The notes beneath the pieces are model-generated. The model saw only the letters and a list, made by a program, of their open reading frames with translations, was not told the origin of the DNA and did not search any database. Positions 20,619 to 28,794 of a stretch of 64,000 bases of DNA are shown one piece after another. How positions within the stretch are numbered: the first letter of the stretch is position 1; each line of letters begins with the position of its first letter. Source of the DNA: Variovorax paradoxus (GTDB lineage Bacteria; Pseudomonadota; Gammaproteobacteria; Burkholderiales; Burkholderiaceae_C); assembly GCF_022009635.1 (NCBI RefSeq), contig NZ_CP091716.1:1007001-1071000 (forward strand). Direction: 5' to 3'. Made by a program: the position numbers and the translations under genes.

Positions 20619-20657
20619 GCCCGCAATTAGACCGCGATTCGCGCGGCCGGGCGCCCG

Positions 20658-21803
20658 CTAGCGCAGGAACTTGCCTTCCTTGGTCACCCGCACCATCTCG
20701 ATGAAGCGCGAGCCGGTGTTGCTGGCGCCGGTGAAGTCGATTTCCATGTTGTTTACCCGCAGCTTCATCGCCTTGAGCGTAGCGTGCAGCTTGGCGCGCG
20801 TCAGGTCGCGCCCGGTGCGGCGCAGCGCCTCGATCATCACCAGCGCGTTCACGTAGCCTTCGTAGCTCAGATAGCCCACGTCGACCTTGGCGCGCTCGGC
20901 CTGCTGCCGATACTCTCTTGCGCCGGCGTCCACTTCGCTCCACGGGTAGGGCACGATCTGCGAAATGGCGAGCCCGCTGGTCTTGTCGCCCACCAGCTTC
21001 GCGGTGACGTCGCCCGGCACGATCGACATGCCGTAGAACATCTGCCGCCCGCCCGCGGCCCAGGCGCTCTTCATCACCTCGCCGCCGATGCCGCCGCCCA
21101 GGTACATGATCACCGCCTGCGCCTTGCTGTCCGCCAGCGCCTTGCCCGAGGCCTCGTTGGCCGAGCCGTCGCCCTTCACCGGCACGGCGGCCACGGGCTT
21201 GAGCTGCAGCGTGGAGAGCGCGGCCTCGACCAGCTTCGCCACCTCGGCGCCGCCGGGGTTGTCGAGATAGGCCACCGCGATCCGCGAGACGCCGATGGTC
21301 GTCAGGTGCTGCACCAGCGCCTGCGCCTCGCGCGCGAAGGTGGCGCGCACGAAGTAGCCGGAGCCCGCCACCTTCTCGCGCGCCGAATCGGACACCGCGT
21401 AGCCGCCGACCATCGGCGCGCCGCTCTGGTTCAGCACCTTGGCCGCCGCGGCGGTGGTGCCCGAGCCCACGCAGCCGAAGAAAGCGAAGGCGTGGTGTTC
21501 GCCGAGCAGCTTCTCGTAGTTGGCCACCGCCTTCTCGGGCACCAGCTCGTCGTCGAGCGACACCAGCCGGATCTTGCGGCCCGACAGGCCGCCCTGCGCA
21601 TTCACAGCGTCGAAAGCCAGCCCCGCGCCGGCCACCACCACCTTGATCGGCGCCCCGAGCGGACCGCTCAGGATGCCGGTGTGGCCGAGCACGATTTCTG
21701 TGTCCGTCACGCCACTCTCGGCGGCACGGGCCGAAGACATGAAGCCGAGCGCGGGCGCGGCCACGGCGGCCGCCGAGGCGGCAATGAAGTTTCTGCGGTG
21801 CAT
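20658..21803 (-). CDS. ABC transporter substrate-binding protein (branched-chain amino acid type)
   Basis: A 381-residue periplasmic type I binding protein of the Leu/Ile/Val family. The ATG at 21803 gives a signal peptide with a twin arginine (HRRNFIAASAAAVAAPALG), so Tat export is possible. Typical features are TEIVLGHTGILSGPLGAPIKVV, the interdomain segment FAFFGCVGSGTTAAAAKVL, and SYEGYVNALVMIEALRR near the end. No permease or ATPase genes accompany it, so it is an orphan, or it shares a transporter encoded elsewhere. Ligand cannot be told from the sequence. Confidence 0.88.
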   Translation of the reverse strand: MHRRNFIAASAAAVAAPALGFMSSARAAESGVTDTEIVLGHTGILSGPLGAPIKVVVAGAGLAFDAVNAQGGLSGRKIRLVSLDDELVPEKAVANYEKLLGEHHAFAFFGCVGSGTTAAAAKVLNQSGAPMVGGYAVSDSAREKVAGSGYFVRATFAREAQALVQHLTTIGVSRIAVAYLDNPGGAEVAKLVEAALSTLQLKPVAAVPVKGDGSANEASGKALADSKAQAVIMYLGGGIGGEVMKSAWAAGGRQMFYGMSIVPGDVTAKLVGDKTSGLAISQIVPYPWSEVDAGAREYRQQAERAKVDVGYLSYEGYVNALVMIEALRRTGRDLTRAKLHATLKAMKLRVNNMEIDFTGASNTGSRFIEMVRVTKEGKFLR

Positions 21804-21880
21804 TGGGATGGGGCTCGCTGGCGATATCGATACAACTGATAACAATTGAAAGCGAAAGCCCCGCCTTCCGCCGCCGGGGT

Positions 21881-23383
21881 TTACCCCGTCTTGTGCGCCG
21901 TCTCGGCCGGCCCCTGCCGCAGCTGCCAGGCCGCGCAAATGGCCAGCGCGCAGAGCCCCGCCAGCATCGCGAACACCTCGTCGAAGGCCGCCAGCCGCGC
22001 CGGGCTGCTCATCGGGTTGGCCAGCGAATCGCCGTGCGCCGCCAGCCGCCACTCGAGCACGATGGCGCACAGGCTCACGCCGGCCGCGCCGCCCAGCATG
22101 CGCACGAAGTTGATGGCGCTTGCGCCTTGCGGAATCAGCGGCTTGGCCAGTGGCCGCATCGAGCCCAGGTTGAGCGAGGGCAGGATGAAGCCCAGCCCGA
22201 TGCGCCCGATGATCGCGAACGCCACCAGCAGCCACAGCGCGCTGTCCAGCCGCAGCACCATCATCAGCGCGAACGACGAAGCCAGCAGCGCGAGGCCGAT
22301 GGTCACCAGCACCCAGGTCGGATGCCTGTCGGCCAGCCGGCCCACGCCGGCGATGGTCACTGCCAGCACGATGCCCGCCGGCAGCAGGATGGTGCCCACG
22401 TGCGAGGCCGACAGATGCAGCCCCACCTGCATGTACACCGGCAGCAGGTAGGTCGAGCCGAACAGCGCCGTGCCGTAGATGAATGCCACCACGCTGCCCA
22501 TCGCGAACTGCCGGTATTGGAACAGCGCCAGGTTCATCAGCGGCGTGCCGCCCGAGGCAGCCAGCCGCCGCTGCCACCACACGAAGGCGCCGAATGCCAC
22601 CAGCGCGCCGGCCAGCAGCAAAGCGGCCTGCAGGGGCGAATCGCCGCGCAGCGCCACCAGTCCGTTCAGCAGGCACAGCGTGCCGATGGTGCCCAGCGCC
22701 AGCCCGCGTCCGTCGAGCCCGCCGCCGCGCACGGCCGCCACGCCGCCGGGCGCCGTGGTCGGCACGAACTTGTAGGCCAGCCAGAGCGAGGCCAGGCAGA
22801 ACGGCACCACCATGAAGAAGATCGAGCGCCAGCCGAACAGGTCGACCAGCACCCCGCCGATGCTCGGCCCGATGGCCGGCGCCAGCACCACGCCCATGCC
22901 GAAGATGCCGCTGGCGCGCCCCTGCTCGTGCGGCTCGAAGGCGCGCAGGATGATGATGGCCGGAATCGGCTGCACCACGCCCGCCGCCAGCCCTTCGGCC
23001 ACGCGCGCGAACAGCACCAGCGAGAAGTCGTTGGCCACCCCGCCCACGATGCCGCCCACCAGCAGCAACAGCATGGTGCCCACGTAGGTGCGCCGGTAGC
23101 CGTAGCGCGACAGCAGCCAGGGCGTGGTGAGCATCGACACCGTCATCGCCACCATGAAGCCCGAGCTCACCCACTGCGCCCGCTCCTGGCCGAGCGAAAA
23201 GTGATGGCTCATGCCGGGAATCGCCACGTTGACGATGGTCGAGGACATGATCGACGCCATCGTCCCCACCATGACCGACAGCAGCAGGTACCAGCGGTAG
23301 CGTTCGCCATAGCGCTGGCGCATCGAGCCGATGGAAGGCGGGGCCGGCGCGACGGCGGCTTCTGGTGTCTGTGGGGATGTCAT
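21881..23383 (-). CDS. MFS transporter, DHA2 drug:H+ antiporter type
   Basis: A 500-residue inner-membrane efflux pump with about 14 hydrophobic segments. The ATG at 23383 is chosen because the protein then starts with a short polar leader before the first helix (YRWYLLLSVMVGTMASIMSSTIVNVAIP). The DHA2 motifs ASIMSSTIVNVAIPGM, LSRYGYRRTYVG (motif A) and GMGVVLAPAIGPSIGGVLVD (motif C) are all present. Substrate is unknown. No membrane-fusion protein or TetR/MarR regulator is adjacent. It is divergent from the zinc metallopeptidase gene across 146 nt. Confidence 0.92.
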   Translation of the reverse strand: MTSPQTPEAAVAPAPPSIGSMRQRYGERYRWYLLLSVMVGTMASIMSSTIVNVAIPGMSHHFSLGQERAQWVSSGFMVAMTVSMLTTPWLLSRYGYRRTYVGTMLLLLVGGIVGGVANDFSLVLFARVAEGLAAGVVQPIPAIIILRAFEPHEQGRASGIFGMGVVLAPAIGPSIGGVLVDLFGWRSIFFMVVPFCLASLWLAYKFVPTTAPGGVAAVRGGGLDGRGLALGTIGTLCLLNGLVALRGDSPLQAALLLAGALVAFGAFVWWQRRLAASGGTPLMNLALFQYRQFAMGSVVAFIYGTALFGSTYLLPVYMQVGLHLSASHVGTILLPAGIVLAVTIAGVGRLADRHPTWVLVTIGLALLASSFALMMVLRLDSALWLLVAFAIIGRIGLGFILPSLNLGSMRPLAKPLIPQGASAINFVRMLGGAAGVSLCAIVLEWRLAAHGDSLANPMSSPARLAAFDEVFAMLAGLCALAICAAWQLRQGPAETAHKTG

Positions 23384-23529
23384 GGGGCGGCGGAATGTCT
23401 CGGGGTCCGTCGTCCTACAAGCATATCGGTCTTTGCGCGATGAAGCGCATGCCCGCGGGTCGCACAATGGTCCGGCTGTCCCCTCCGCGTCTTCCAAGAG
23501 ACGTCTTCCAGAAGATCAAGACAACGAAC

Positions 23530-24840
23530 ATGGACTCTCATCCCGAAGCCCAGGATCCGCAAGCCACCGAGCCCGAAGGCGCGCCCACGCTCGCCACCGA
23601 ACTCGCCGCGCCCACCGTCAGCCGTGCCTACCGCTGCCAGTGCGGCCGCCCTGTGTTCCTGCGCAACAGCGAATGCCTTGCCTGCCACACGCCGCTGGGC
23701 TACGTGATCGATCGCCTCGGCGTCGTGCCGCTCGCGCCGGCCGAAGGCGAGGGCGCGCAGCCCGACACCTTCACCGTGTTCGGCGACCCGCACGGGCTGA
23801 CCTACCGCCGCTGCGCCAACCTCATGACGCCCGCCGCCTGCAACTGGATGGTGCCGGCCGCGCGCGAGGGCGAGGAGCCGCCCGCTGACCCGCACGGCCT
23901 GGCGCCCGGCTACTGCCTGGCGTGCAGCGTCACCCGCACCATTCCCGATCTTTCAGTGGAGAGCAACGGCGAACTCTGGCGCAAGCTCGAAACCGCCAAG
24001 CGCCGGCTCATCTCGCAGTTGCTCGCGCTCGGCCTGCCGGTGGTGAGCCGCCATGCCGACCCGGTGCACGGCCTGACCTTCGACTTCCTCAGCAACATGC
24101 CGGGCGGCCCGCACGTCATGACGGGCCACCAGCACGGCGTGATCACCCTCAACGCCGAAGAGGCCGAGGACGCGGTGCGCGAGCGCATCCGCGCCGAGAT
24201 GCGCGAGCCCTACCGCACCCTGCTCGGCCACTTCCGCCACGAGATCGGCCACTACTACTGGGACCTGCTGGTGCAGCCCACGCCGTGGATCGACGACTTC
24301 CGCGCGCTCTTCGGCGACGACCGCGCCGACTACGCCGCCGCGCTGCAGACCCACTACGAGCAAGGCCCGCCGCCCGACTGGACTGACCGCTTCGTCAGCA
24401 GCTATGCCAGCACGCACCCATGGGAAGACTGGGCCGAGACCTGGGCCCACTACCTGCACATGGCCGACACCGCGGACACCGCGATGAGCTTCGGCGTGGA
24501 CGCCGCCAATGTCGAACTCACGAGCGACCTCTTCACCCTCGACGACCTGTGGCAGCCGGACCACCCCGACGCCGGCCAGTTCCTGGACTTCATCAACGGC
24601 TGGGTGCTGCTCACCAACGTGCTCAACGAGCTGTCGCGCAGCATGGGCCAGCCCGACTACTACCCCTTCGTGCTGCCGCGCGCGGCGGTGGGCAAGCTGC
24701 AGTTCATCCACCGCGTGATCACGCAGCAGCGGCCGGGGGACGCGCCGTCGATGGTGGTGTCGGGCGACGTGGCGGCGCAGGAGGCGGTGCAGCCCCAGGC
24801 GCAGCCGCAAGCGCAATCGCAGGACGCCGCTCAGTCCTGA
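23530..24840 (+). CDS. Zinc-binding metallopeptidase family protein with N-terminal zinc ribbon
   Basis: A 436-residue protein of the putative zinc-binding metallopeptidase family (COG4307-like). The N-terminus has a zinc-ribbon pattern (C36, C38, C49, C52), and a second pair occurs in YCLACSVTRT. The gluzincin-type active site HEIGHYYWD is at residues 237-245, with a conserved downstream WEDWAETWAHYLHM that likely supplies a third ligand. The C-terminus is Gln/Ala-rich and probably disordered. No signal peptide is visible, so it is cytoplasmic. Its physiological substrate is not known. The 3' end overlaps the convergent CWC gene by 10 nt. Confidence 0.85.
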   Translation: MDSHPEAQDPQATEPEGAPTLATELAAPTVSRAYRCQCGRPVFLRNSECLACHTPLGYVIDRLGVVPLAPAEGEGAQPDTFTVFGDPHGLTYRRCANLMTPAACNWMVPAAREGEEPPADPHGLAPGYCLACSVTRTIPDLSVESNGELWRKLETAKRRLISQLLALGLPVVSRHADPVHGLTFDFLSNMPGGPHVMTGHQHGVITLNAEEAEDAVRERIRAEMREPYRTLLGHFRHEIGHYYWDLLVQPTPWIDDFRALFGDDRADYAAALQTHYEQGPPPDWTDRFVSSYASTHPWEDWAETWAHYLHMADTADTAMSFGVDAANVELTSDLFTLDDLWQPDHPDAGQFLDFINGWVLLTNVLNELSRSMGQPDYYPFVLPRAAVGKLQFIHRVITQQRPGDAPSMVVSGDVAAQEAVQPQAQPQAQSQDAAQS

Positions 24841-25073
24841 CGCCGCGGCGCGGCGCCTGTTCCACCCGTGGCGCAGCGCACGCAGATGCATGCCAGCCCG
24901 CGCATCTCTTCCGGCAGGTTGGTCAGCGGCGCATTGCTGAAGTCGACCTGCATGCACCAGCAAGGTGGTTGCGACTGACCCGTCTCGCGTTCTATTTCCA
25001 TCGCGCAGCGGTTCGGCTCGCCGCACAGCGGGCAGCGTGTGGCGTCGATGACTGCCGTACCCGTTGCCATCAT
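24831..25073 (-). CDS. Cysteine-rich CWC family protein
   Basis: A small 80-residue protein of the Cys_rich_CWC family. It has CPLCGEPNRCAME near the N-terminus, the name-giving CWC, and CICVRC near the C-terminus, so it probably binds zinc. Function is unknown. Two tandem ATG codons are available. The first (25073) overlaps the phosphofructokinase stop as ATGA, so the gene is translationally coupled to it. It converges on the metallopeptidase gene with a 10-nt overlap of coding ends. Confidence 0.8.
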   Translation of the reverse strand: MMATGTAVIDATRCPLCGEPNRCAMEIERETGQSQPPCWCMQVDFSNAPLTNLPEEMRGLACICVRCATGGTGAAPRRQD

Positions 25074-26335
25074 GCGATCTCGAAGGCCGGCAGCTTCTTC
25101 GCGACGGCCAGGTTGCGCAGCGTCGCGTACACCGGCAGGCCGCCGCTGTAGGGGGGATAGTCCTCGCCCTCGATCAGCGGCAGCAGGTAGCGGCGGCATT
25201 TCTCGGTGATGCCGTAGCCGTCGTCCGAAATGAAATCGCGCGGCATCGGCTTCTCGACGTTCGCGACCGCCTCCAGCGGCGCGCTGCCGATGCGGTACGC
25301 ATACGGTACGTCGGACGTGCGCTCGATGGTCGGCATCACCGCATTGCGGCCTTCGAGCGCAAGCTCCACCGCGCGCTGGCCCAGCTCATAGGCCTGCTTC
25401 ACGTCGGTGGCCGAGGCGATGTGCCGCGCCGCGCGCTGCAGGTAGTCGGCCACGGCCCAGTGGAACTTGTGGCCCAGCGCGTCCTTGACCATCTGCGCCA
25501 CCACCGGCGCCGCGCCGCCCAGCTGCGCATGGCCGAACGCATCGCGCGTGCCCTGTTCGGCGAGGAAGGTGCCGTCGGGGTGATGGCAGCCTTCGGACAC
25601 CACCACCGAGCAGTAGCCGTGCTGTTTCACCAGTTCGTCGACACGCGCGAGGAAGCGCGCCTTGTCGAACTCGATCTCCGGGAACAGCACCACCACCGGA
25701 ATGCCCTGGTCCGCGGCGAGCCCGCCGGCCGCGGCGATCCATCCGGCATGCCGCCCCATCACTTCGAGCACGAACACCTTGGTGGAAGTGGCCGCCATCG
25801 AGCGCACGTCGAACGAGGCTTCGATGGTCGACACCGCCACGTATTTCGCGACCGAGCCGAAACCCGGGCAGCAGTCGGTCAGCGGCAGGTCGTTGTCGAT
25901 GGTCTTGGGCACGTGGATGGCCTGCAGCGCATAGCCCATCGACTGCGACAGCTGGCTCACCTTGAAGCAGGTGTCGGCCGAATCGCCGCCGCCGTTGTAG
26001 AAGAAGTAGCCGATGCCGTGCGCCTTGAACACCTCGATCAGCCGCTCGTACTCGCGGCGGTTCTTCTCCAGCGACTTGAGCTTGTAGCGGCAGGAGCCGA
26101 ACGCGCCCGATGGCGTGGTGCGCAGCGCGGCAATGGCCTCGGCCGGTTCGGCGCCGGTGTCGATCAGCTCCTCGGTCAGCGCGCCGATGATGCCGTTGCG
26201 CCCGGCGTAGAGCTTGCCGATGCGGTCGGGGTGCCGGCGCGCCGTTTCGATCACGCCGCAGGCCGACGCGTTGATGACCGAGGTGACACCGCCGGACTGG
26301 GCGTAGAAGGCGTGGGTCACGGTGCTGTTGCTCAT
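25070..26335 (-). CDS. 6-phosphofructokinase, probably pyrophosphate-dependent
   Basis: A 421-residue phosphofructokinase-fold enzyme that phosphorylates fructose 6-phosphate to the 1,6-bisphosphate. The donor-site loop reads GGGDS (residues 115-119), where ATP enzymes have GGDGS, so an Asp occupies the position that is Gly in ATP-PFKs. A lysine precedes TIDND (PKTIDNDLPLTD, 143-154). Both are the accepted marks of PPi-dependent PFK, so the reaction is likely reversible with PPi. Length (about 420) also fits the PPi type better than the 320-residue ATP type. The downstream CWC gene overlaps by 4 nt. Confidence 0.87.
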   Translation of the reverse strand: MSNSTVTHAFYAQSGGVTSVINASACGVIETARRHPDRIGKLYAGRNGIIGALTEELIDTGAEPAEAIAALRTTPSGAFGSCRYKLKSLEKNRREYERLIEVFKAHGIGYFFYNGGGDSADTCFKVSQLSQSMGYALQAIHVPKTIDNDLPLTDCCPGFGSVAKYVAVSTIEASFDVRSMAATSTKVFVLEVMGRHAGWIAAAGGLAADQGIPVVVLFPEIEFDKARFLARVDELVKQHGYCSVVVSEGCHHPDGTFLAEQGTRDAFGHAQLGGAAPVVAQMVKDALGHKFHWAVADYLQRAARHIASATDVKQAYELGQRAVELALEGRNAVMPTIERTSDVPYAYRIGSAPLEAVANVEKPMPRDFISDDGYGITEKCRRYLLPLIEGEDYPPYSGGLPVYATLRNLAVAKKLPAFEIA

Positions 26336-26620
26336 AGGGTGAGTTCCTCGGTCAGTGAAGCAGCGGCGCAGCGCACGCAGTTGCTAGCCAAGCCGCACGT
26401 TACGCGTTCGCGCAGCAATTCGCGTCGCCGAAGATTGGCCAGCACGCGGGTACAGCGATAGTGGAGCGCATGCCCTGATTCTGCGGCAGCGGCAAGTCAA
26501 AAGCCAAATCGGATGGCAGCGCGTATAGGAACGCGCCAGAGAGTATGGGTTTGGCACACCATGGCGCAGCCGCTTTGGTGGCATGGCACACCTCCGTTGC
26601 GCGCCACAAATGTTAATTTC
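26336..26620. other. Intergenic region upstream of the pilin, no gene seen
   Basis: Between the phosphofructokinase start and the pilin control region I find no convincing gene. Short minus-strand frames exist but lack coding character. Base composition falls steadily from the typical high GC toward the AT-rich pilin islet. A promoter for the phosphofructokinase must lie in the left part but is not recognisable. Confidence 0.5.
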
Positions 26621-26642
26621 CAAATCAAATGCTATTGATTTG
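26621..26642. promoter_or_regulatory. Perfect 8-bp inverted repeat upstream of the pilin promoter
   Basis: CAAATCAA and TTGATTTG are separated by 6 nt (ATGCTA). The repeat lies about 25 nt upstream of the sigma-54 -24 element, within AT-rich DNA. This position suits an activator such as PilR or a bending protein such as IHF, but the binding protein is unknown. Confidence 0.45.
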
Positions 26643-26665
26643 TTAATTTTACTCAAATTCAGGGC

Positions 26666-26681
26666 AGGCCTGTGTGTTGCT
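26666..26681 (+). promoter_or_regulatory. Sigma-54 (-24/-12) promoter of the pilin gene
   Basis: AGGCCTGTGTGTTGCT matches TGGCACG-N4-TTGCW with the invariant GG at 26667-26668 and GC at 26679-26680, exactly 12 nt apart, plus a full TTGC and a T at the W position. Transcription would start near 26692, about 45 nt before the pilin ATG. Pilin genes are classic sigma-54/PilR targets. Confidence 0.7.
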
Positions 26682-26736
26682 AGATGTAATTGAGCTTCGA
26701 TGGGTCTGAGGCTCAATTTACATAAAGGTAATTTAC

Positions 26737-27183
26737 ATGAACCGTTCAACGATGCGCATTGCGCAAAATGGCTTCACTTTGATCGAATTGATGATCGTCG
26801 TGGCAATCATTGGTATTCTTGCTGCTGTTGCGCTGCCTGCCTATCAAGACTACACAGCGAAGTCGCAAATCGCGGCTTCGCTGGCAGAAATCACGCCTGG
26901 CAAGGTGATGGTCGAAACAAAAATTACTGATGGCGAAGCCGTAAGCACTGCCACCGCGATTGGCCTCCAAACCGCTACAAAACGTTGTACTGCAATTACC
27001 CCCACGTTTACTGTTGCGAATAAGGGTGCTGGCACTATTTCGTGTTCAATGATTGGAGGCACACAAGTGAATGGTAAAACAATCACTTGGACGCGATCGG
27101 CGGATGACGCTACCACCAATCCAGGCTCGTGGGCGTGCACGACTACCGTCGATGCGAAGCTTAAGCCAAAGGAATGCTCTTGA
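26737..27183 (+). CDS. pilA: Type IV pilin, major subunit (PilA-like)
   Basis: A 148-residue prepilin. The 12-residue basic leader ends in Gly12, followed by [27 protein letters not shown], the cleavage site and N-terminal assembly helix of type IVa pilins, with Glu5 of the mature protein present. The globular part holds four cysteines, two of them in the C-terminal segment from WACTT to KECS, consistent with a disulfide-closed D-region. GC content is clearly below that of neighbouring genes, as is common for exposed, fast-evolving or transferred pilins. A ribosome site AAAGGT precedes the ATG, a sigma-54 promoter lies upstream and a strong terminator follows. No pil assembly genes are adjacent. 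Confidence 0.93.
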   Translation: MNRSTMRIAQNGFTLIELMIVVAIIGILAAVALPAYQDYTAKSQIAASLAEITPGKVMVETKITDGEAVSTATAIGLQTATKRCTAITPTFTVANKGAGTISCSMIGGTQVNGKTITWTRSADDATTNPGSWACTTTVDAKLKPKECS

Positions 27184-27200
27184 ACTGAAATACTGCTCGC

Positions 27201-27226
27201 ATAAAACGGCCATTTGGCCGTTTTAT
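27201..27226. terminator. Strong bidirectional terminator after pilin
   Basis: A perfect palindrome with 12-bp arms ATAAAACGGCCA and TGGCCGTTTTAT and a 2-nt loop lies 17 nt after the pilin stop. A-run and T-run flank the GC core, so it can act on both strands. Confidence 0.88.
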
Positions 27227-27304
27227 GATTTAAGAATAGGTCTGTATTCGCTTGGAGAATTTTCCTGTGGTCTAGAATAATGAAAATCGAGGGAGCGAGT
27301 TTTC

Positions 27305-27781
27305 ATGAATAGTGTGCCGATCAGCATTACTGCATCGGTCGTCGTTACCGAGCGCAGTCGACGTACTTGGTGGCGGCGAATTGGGGATGGAACGGTGACC
27401 CGTTTGGTCAATGACGCAAGGGGCAGGGCCATGGTCAACTTGGCAGAGGTTGCGCCGCTCATTTGCGTTCCGCTCAATCGAGAAGATCTCGATTTTCTTG
27501 TGAAGGCCGATGCGGGTAGTGCCGACGCGCAGAACGACATCGGACAATTGTTTTCGAACGCTGGCAAGCCGAAGATTGCCCTCTACTGGCTTGAGCAGGC
27601 TGCACGTCAAGGCCACGCGGACGCCATGCAATGGTTGGGCCGATGCTACATCGGCGGCGAAGGCGTTCCAAAAAACAAAAATATCGGCTTCATGTGGATT
27701 GCCAAGGCGGCCGCGCACGGCCATGTCATCGCACAGGCTCAAATGCAAGACTCGTTCACATTTCGCCTGCAGCAGGTCTGA
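27305..27781 (+). CDS. Sel1-like/TPR repeat protein
   Basis: A 158-residue cytoplasmic protein without signal peptide. The first 60 residues resemble no family I know. Residues about 65-150 contain two Sel1-like helical repeats (AQNDIGQLFSNAGKPKIALYWLEQAARQG and ADAMQWLGRCYIGGEGVPKNKNIGFMWIAKAAAHG), a fold used for protein-protein contacts. It follows the pilin after a terminator, so it has its own promoter in the AT-rich gap 27227-27304. A TAGAAT-like -10 near 27271 is possible. Its place beside the pilin hints at a pilus-related role, but this is only inference. Confidence 0.78.
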   Translation: MNSVPISITASVVVTERSRRTWWRRIGDGTVTRLVNDARGRAMVNLAEVAPLICVPLNREDLDFLVKADAGSADAQNDIGQLFSNAGKPKIALYWLEQAARQGHADAMQWLGRCYIGGEGVPKNKNIGFMWIAKAAAHGHVIAQAQMQDSFTFRLQQV

Positions 27782-27985
27782 CGCTGCATTAGCCGAAAAC
27801 TCAAGCCAGTTCGCGCTATATGGCGCCACGATCTCGCGGCGCGGCTTGAACGCGAACCAATGGGCCCCTATTCTGCTCACTCCTTCTGAGAAGGCGTGAC
27901 CTTATCCATGAAGTGGCGGCAGTTATCGCTGTTGGTTTCGTGGTCAGCACTGAAGGTGTCGAACAGCGTGCGTTCGATGGTGCTG

Positions 27986-28789
27986 TCAGCGGCTCCCGAA
28001 GACCGGCGCGCGCTTCTGCAGGAAGGCGCTCACGCCTTCGCGAAAGCTTGGCCGGTCGATCAGCTCGCGCTGGCGTTCGCTCTCGTAGTGCAGCTGTTCC
28101 CCCAGCGAGTGGCGCTCCGAGGCCTCGAAGGCTTCGCGCGCCTCGACCACCGCATGGGCCGGCAGCCGGGCAACGCGCTGCGCGATGCCCGTGGCTTCTT
28201 CCTGCAGCTTCGCGTCGTCCACGCAGGACCAGATCAGCCCCCACTGCACCGCGCGCTCCGCATCCACGCGTTCGTCGAGCAGCGCCATGCCCATGGCGCG
28301 CGCACGGCCGGCGCGGCGCGGAATGGCCCAGGTGCAGCCCAGGTCGGGCACGATGCCGAGCTTGGGCAGGAAGGGCAGGTAGAAGTAGGCGCTGCGCGCT
28401 GCAATAGTCACGTCGGCCGCCATCGCCAGGCCCACCCCCGCGCCGGCCGCCGGGCCGTTGACGGCAGCCACCACCGGCACCGGCAGGGTGCGCAGCGTTT
28501 CGATCAGCGGGTTGCTCAGCGACTGCATCCATTCGGCGGTCTGCGTGCCGAGCGACTTGCCGGTTTCGCCGGGGGCCATCGCGCTCAGGTCGGCACCCAC
28601 GCAGAAAGCCTTGCCGGCGCCGGTGAGGATCACGGCGCGCACCGCGCGGTCGTCGCGGATGCGCTCCAGCGCGTCGCGCAGTTCGACCTGCAGCTCGCGC
28701 GCGATCGGGTTCAGCTTGGCCGGCAGATTCAGCGTGAGCGTGGCGATGCCGTCGTTCAGCTCGTAAAGGATGAAGGATTGGTCGCTCAT
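27986..28789 (-). CDS. Enoyl-CoA hydratase/isomerase family protein
   Basis: A 267-residue crotonase-fold enzyme, presumably hydrating enoyl-CoA intermediates in fatty-acid or aromatic-acid breakdown. The oxyanion-hole segments GAGKAFCVGADLSAM and AAVNGPAAGAGVGLAMAADVTIA are present. The position of the usual second catalytic glutamate reads GIVPDLGCTW, with Asp in place of Glu, as in phenylacetate-type isomerases of the PaaG class. The ATG at 28789 is preferred over a TTG 3 codons upstream that would overlap the thiolase stop. It is co-directional with and 5 nt from the thiolase, so they form a beta-oxidation pair. Confidence 0.9.
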   Translation of the reverse strand: MSDQSFILYELNDGIATLTLNLPAKLNPIARELQVELRDALERIRDDRAVRAVILTGAGKAFCVGADLSAMAPGETGKSLGTQTAEWMQSLSNPLIETLRTLPVPVVAAVNGPAAGAGVGLAMAADVTIAARSAYFYLPFLPKLGIVPDLGCTWAIPRRAGRARAMGMALLDERVDAERAVQWGLIWSCVDDAKLQEEATGIAQRVARLPAHAVVEAREAFEASERHSLGEQLHYESERQRELIDRPSFREGVSAFLQKRAPVFGSR

Positions 28790-28794
28790 CTTCT

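Noticed and set aside
21804..23174. Extension of the ABC binding protein into a fused long frame
   Set aside because: It runs antisense-like through the MFS gene in a different frame and lacks coding character. The Tat signal at 21803 defines the start.
26560..26600. TGGCAC-containing stretches as the pilin sigma-54 promoter
   Set aside because: Two TGGCAC words near 26553 and 26585 do not have GC exactly 12 nt after GG. The site at 26666 has the exact spacing.
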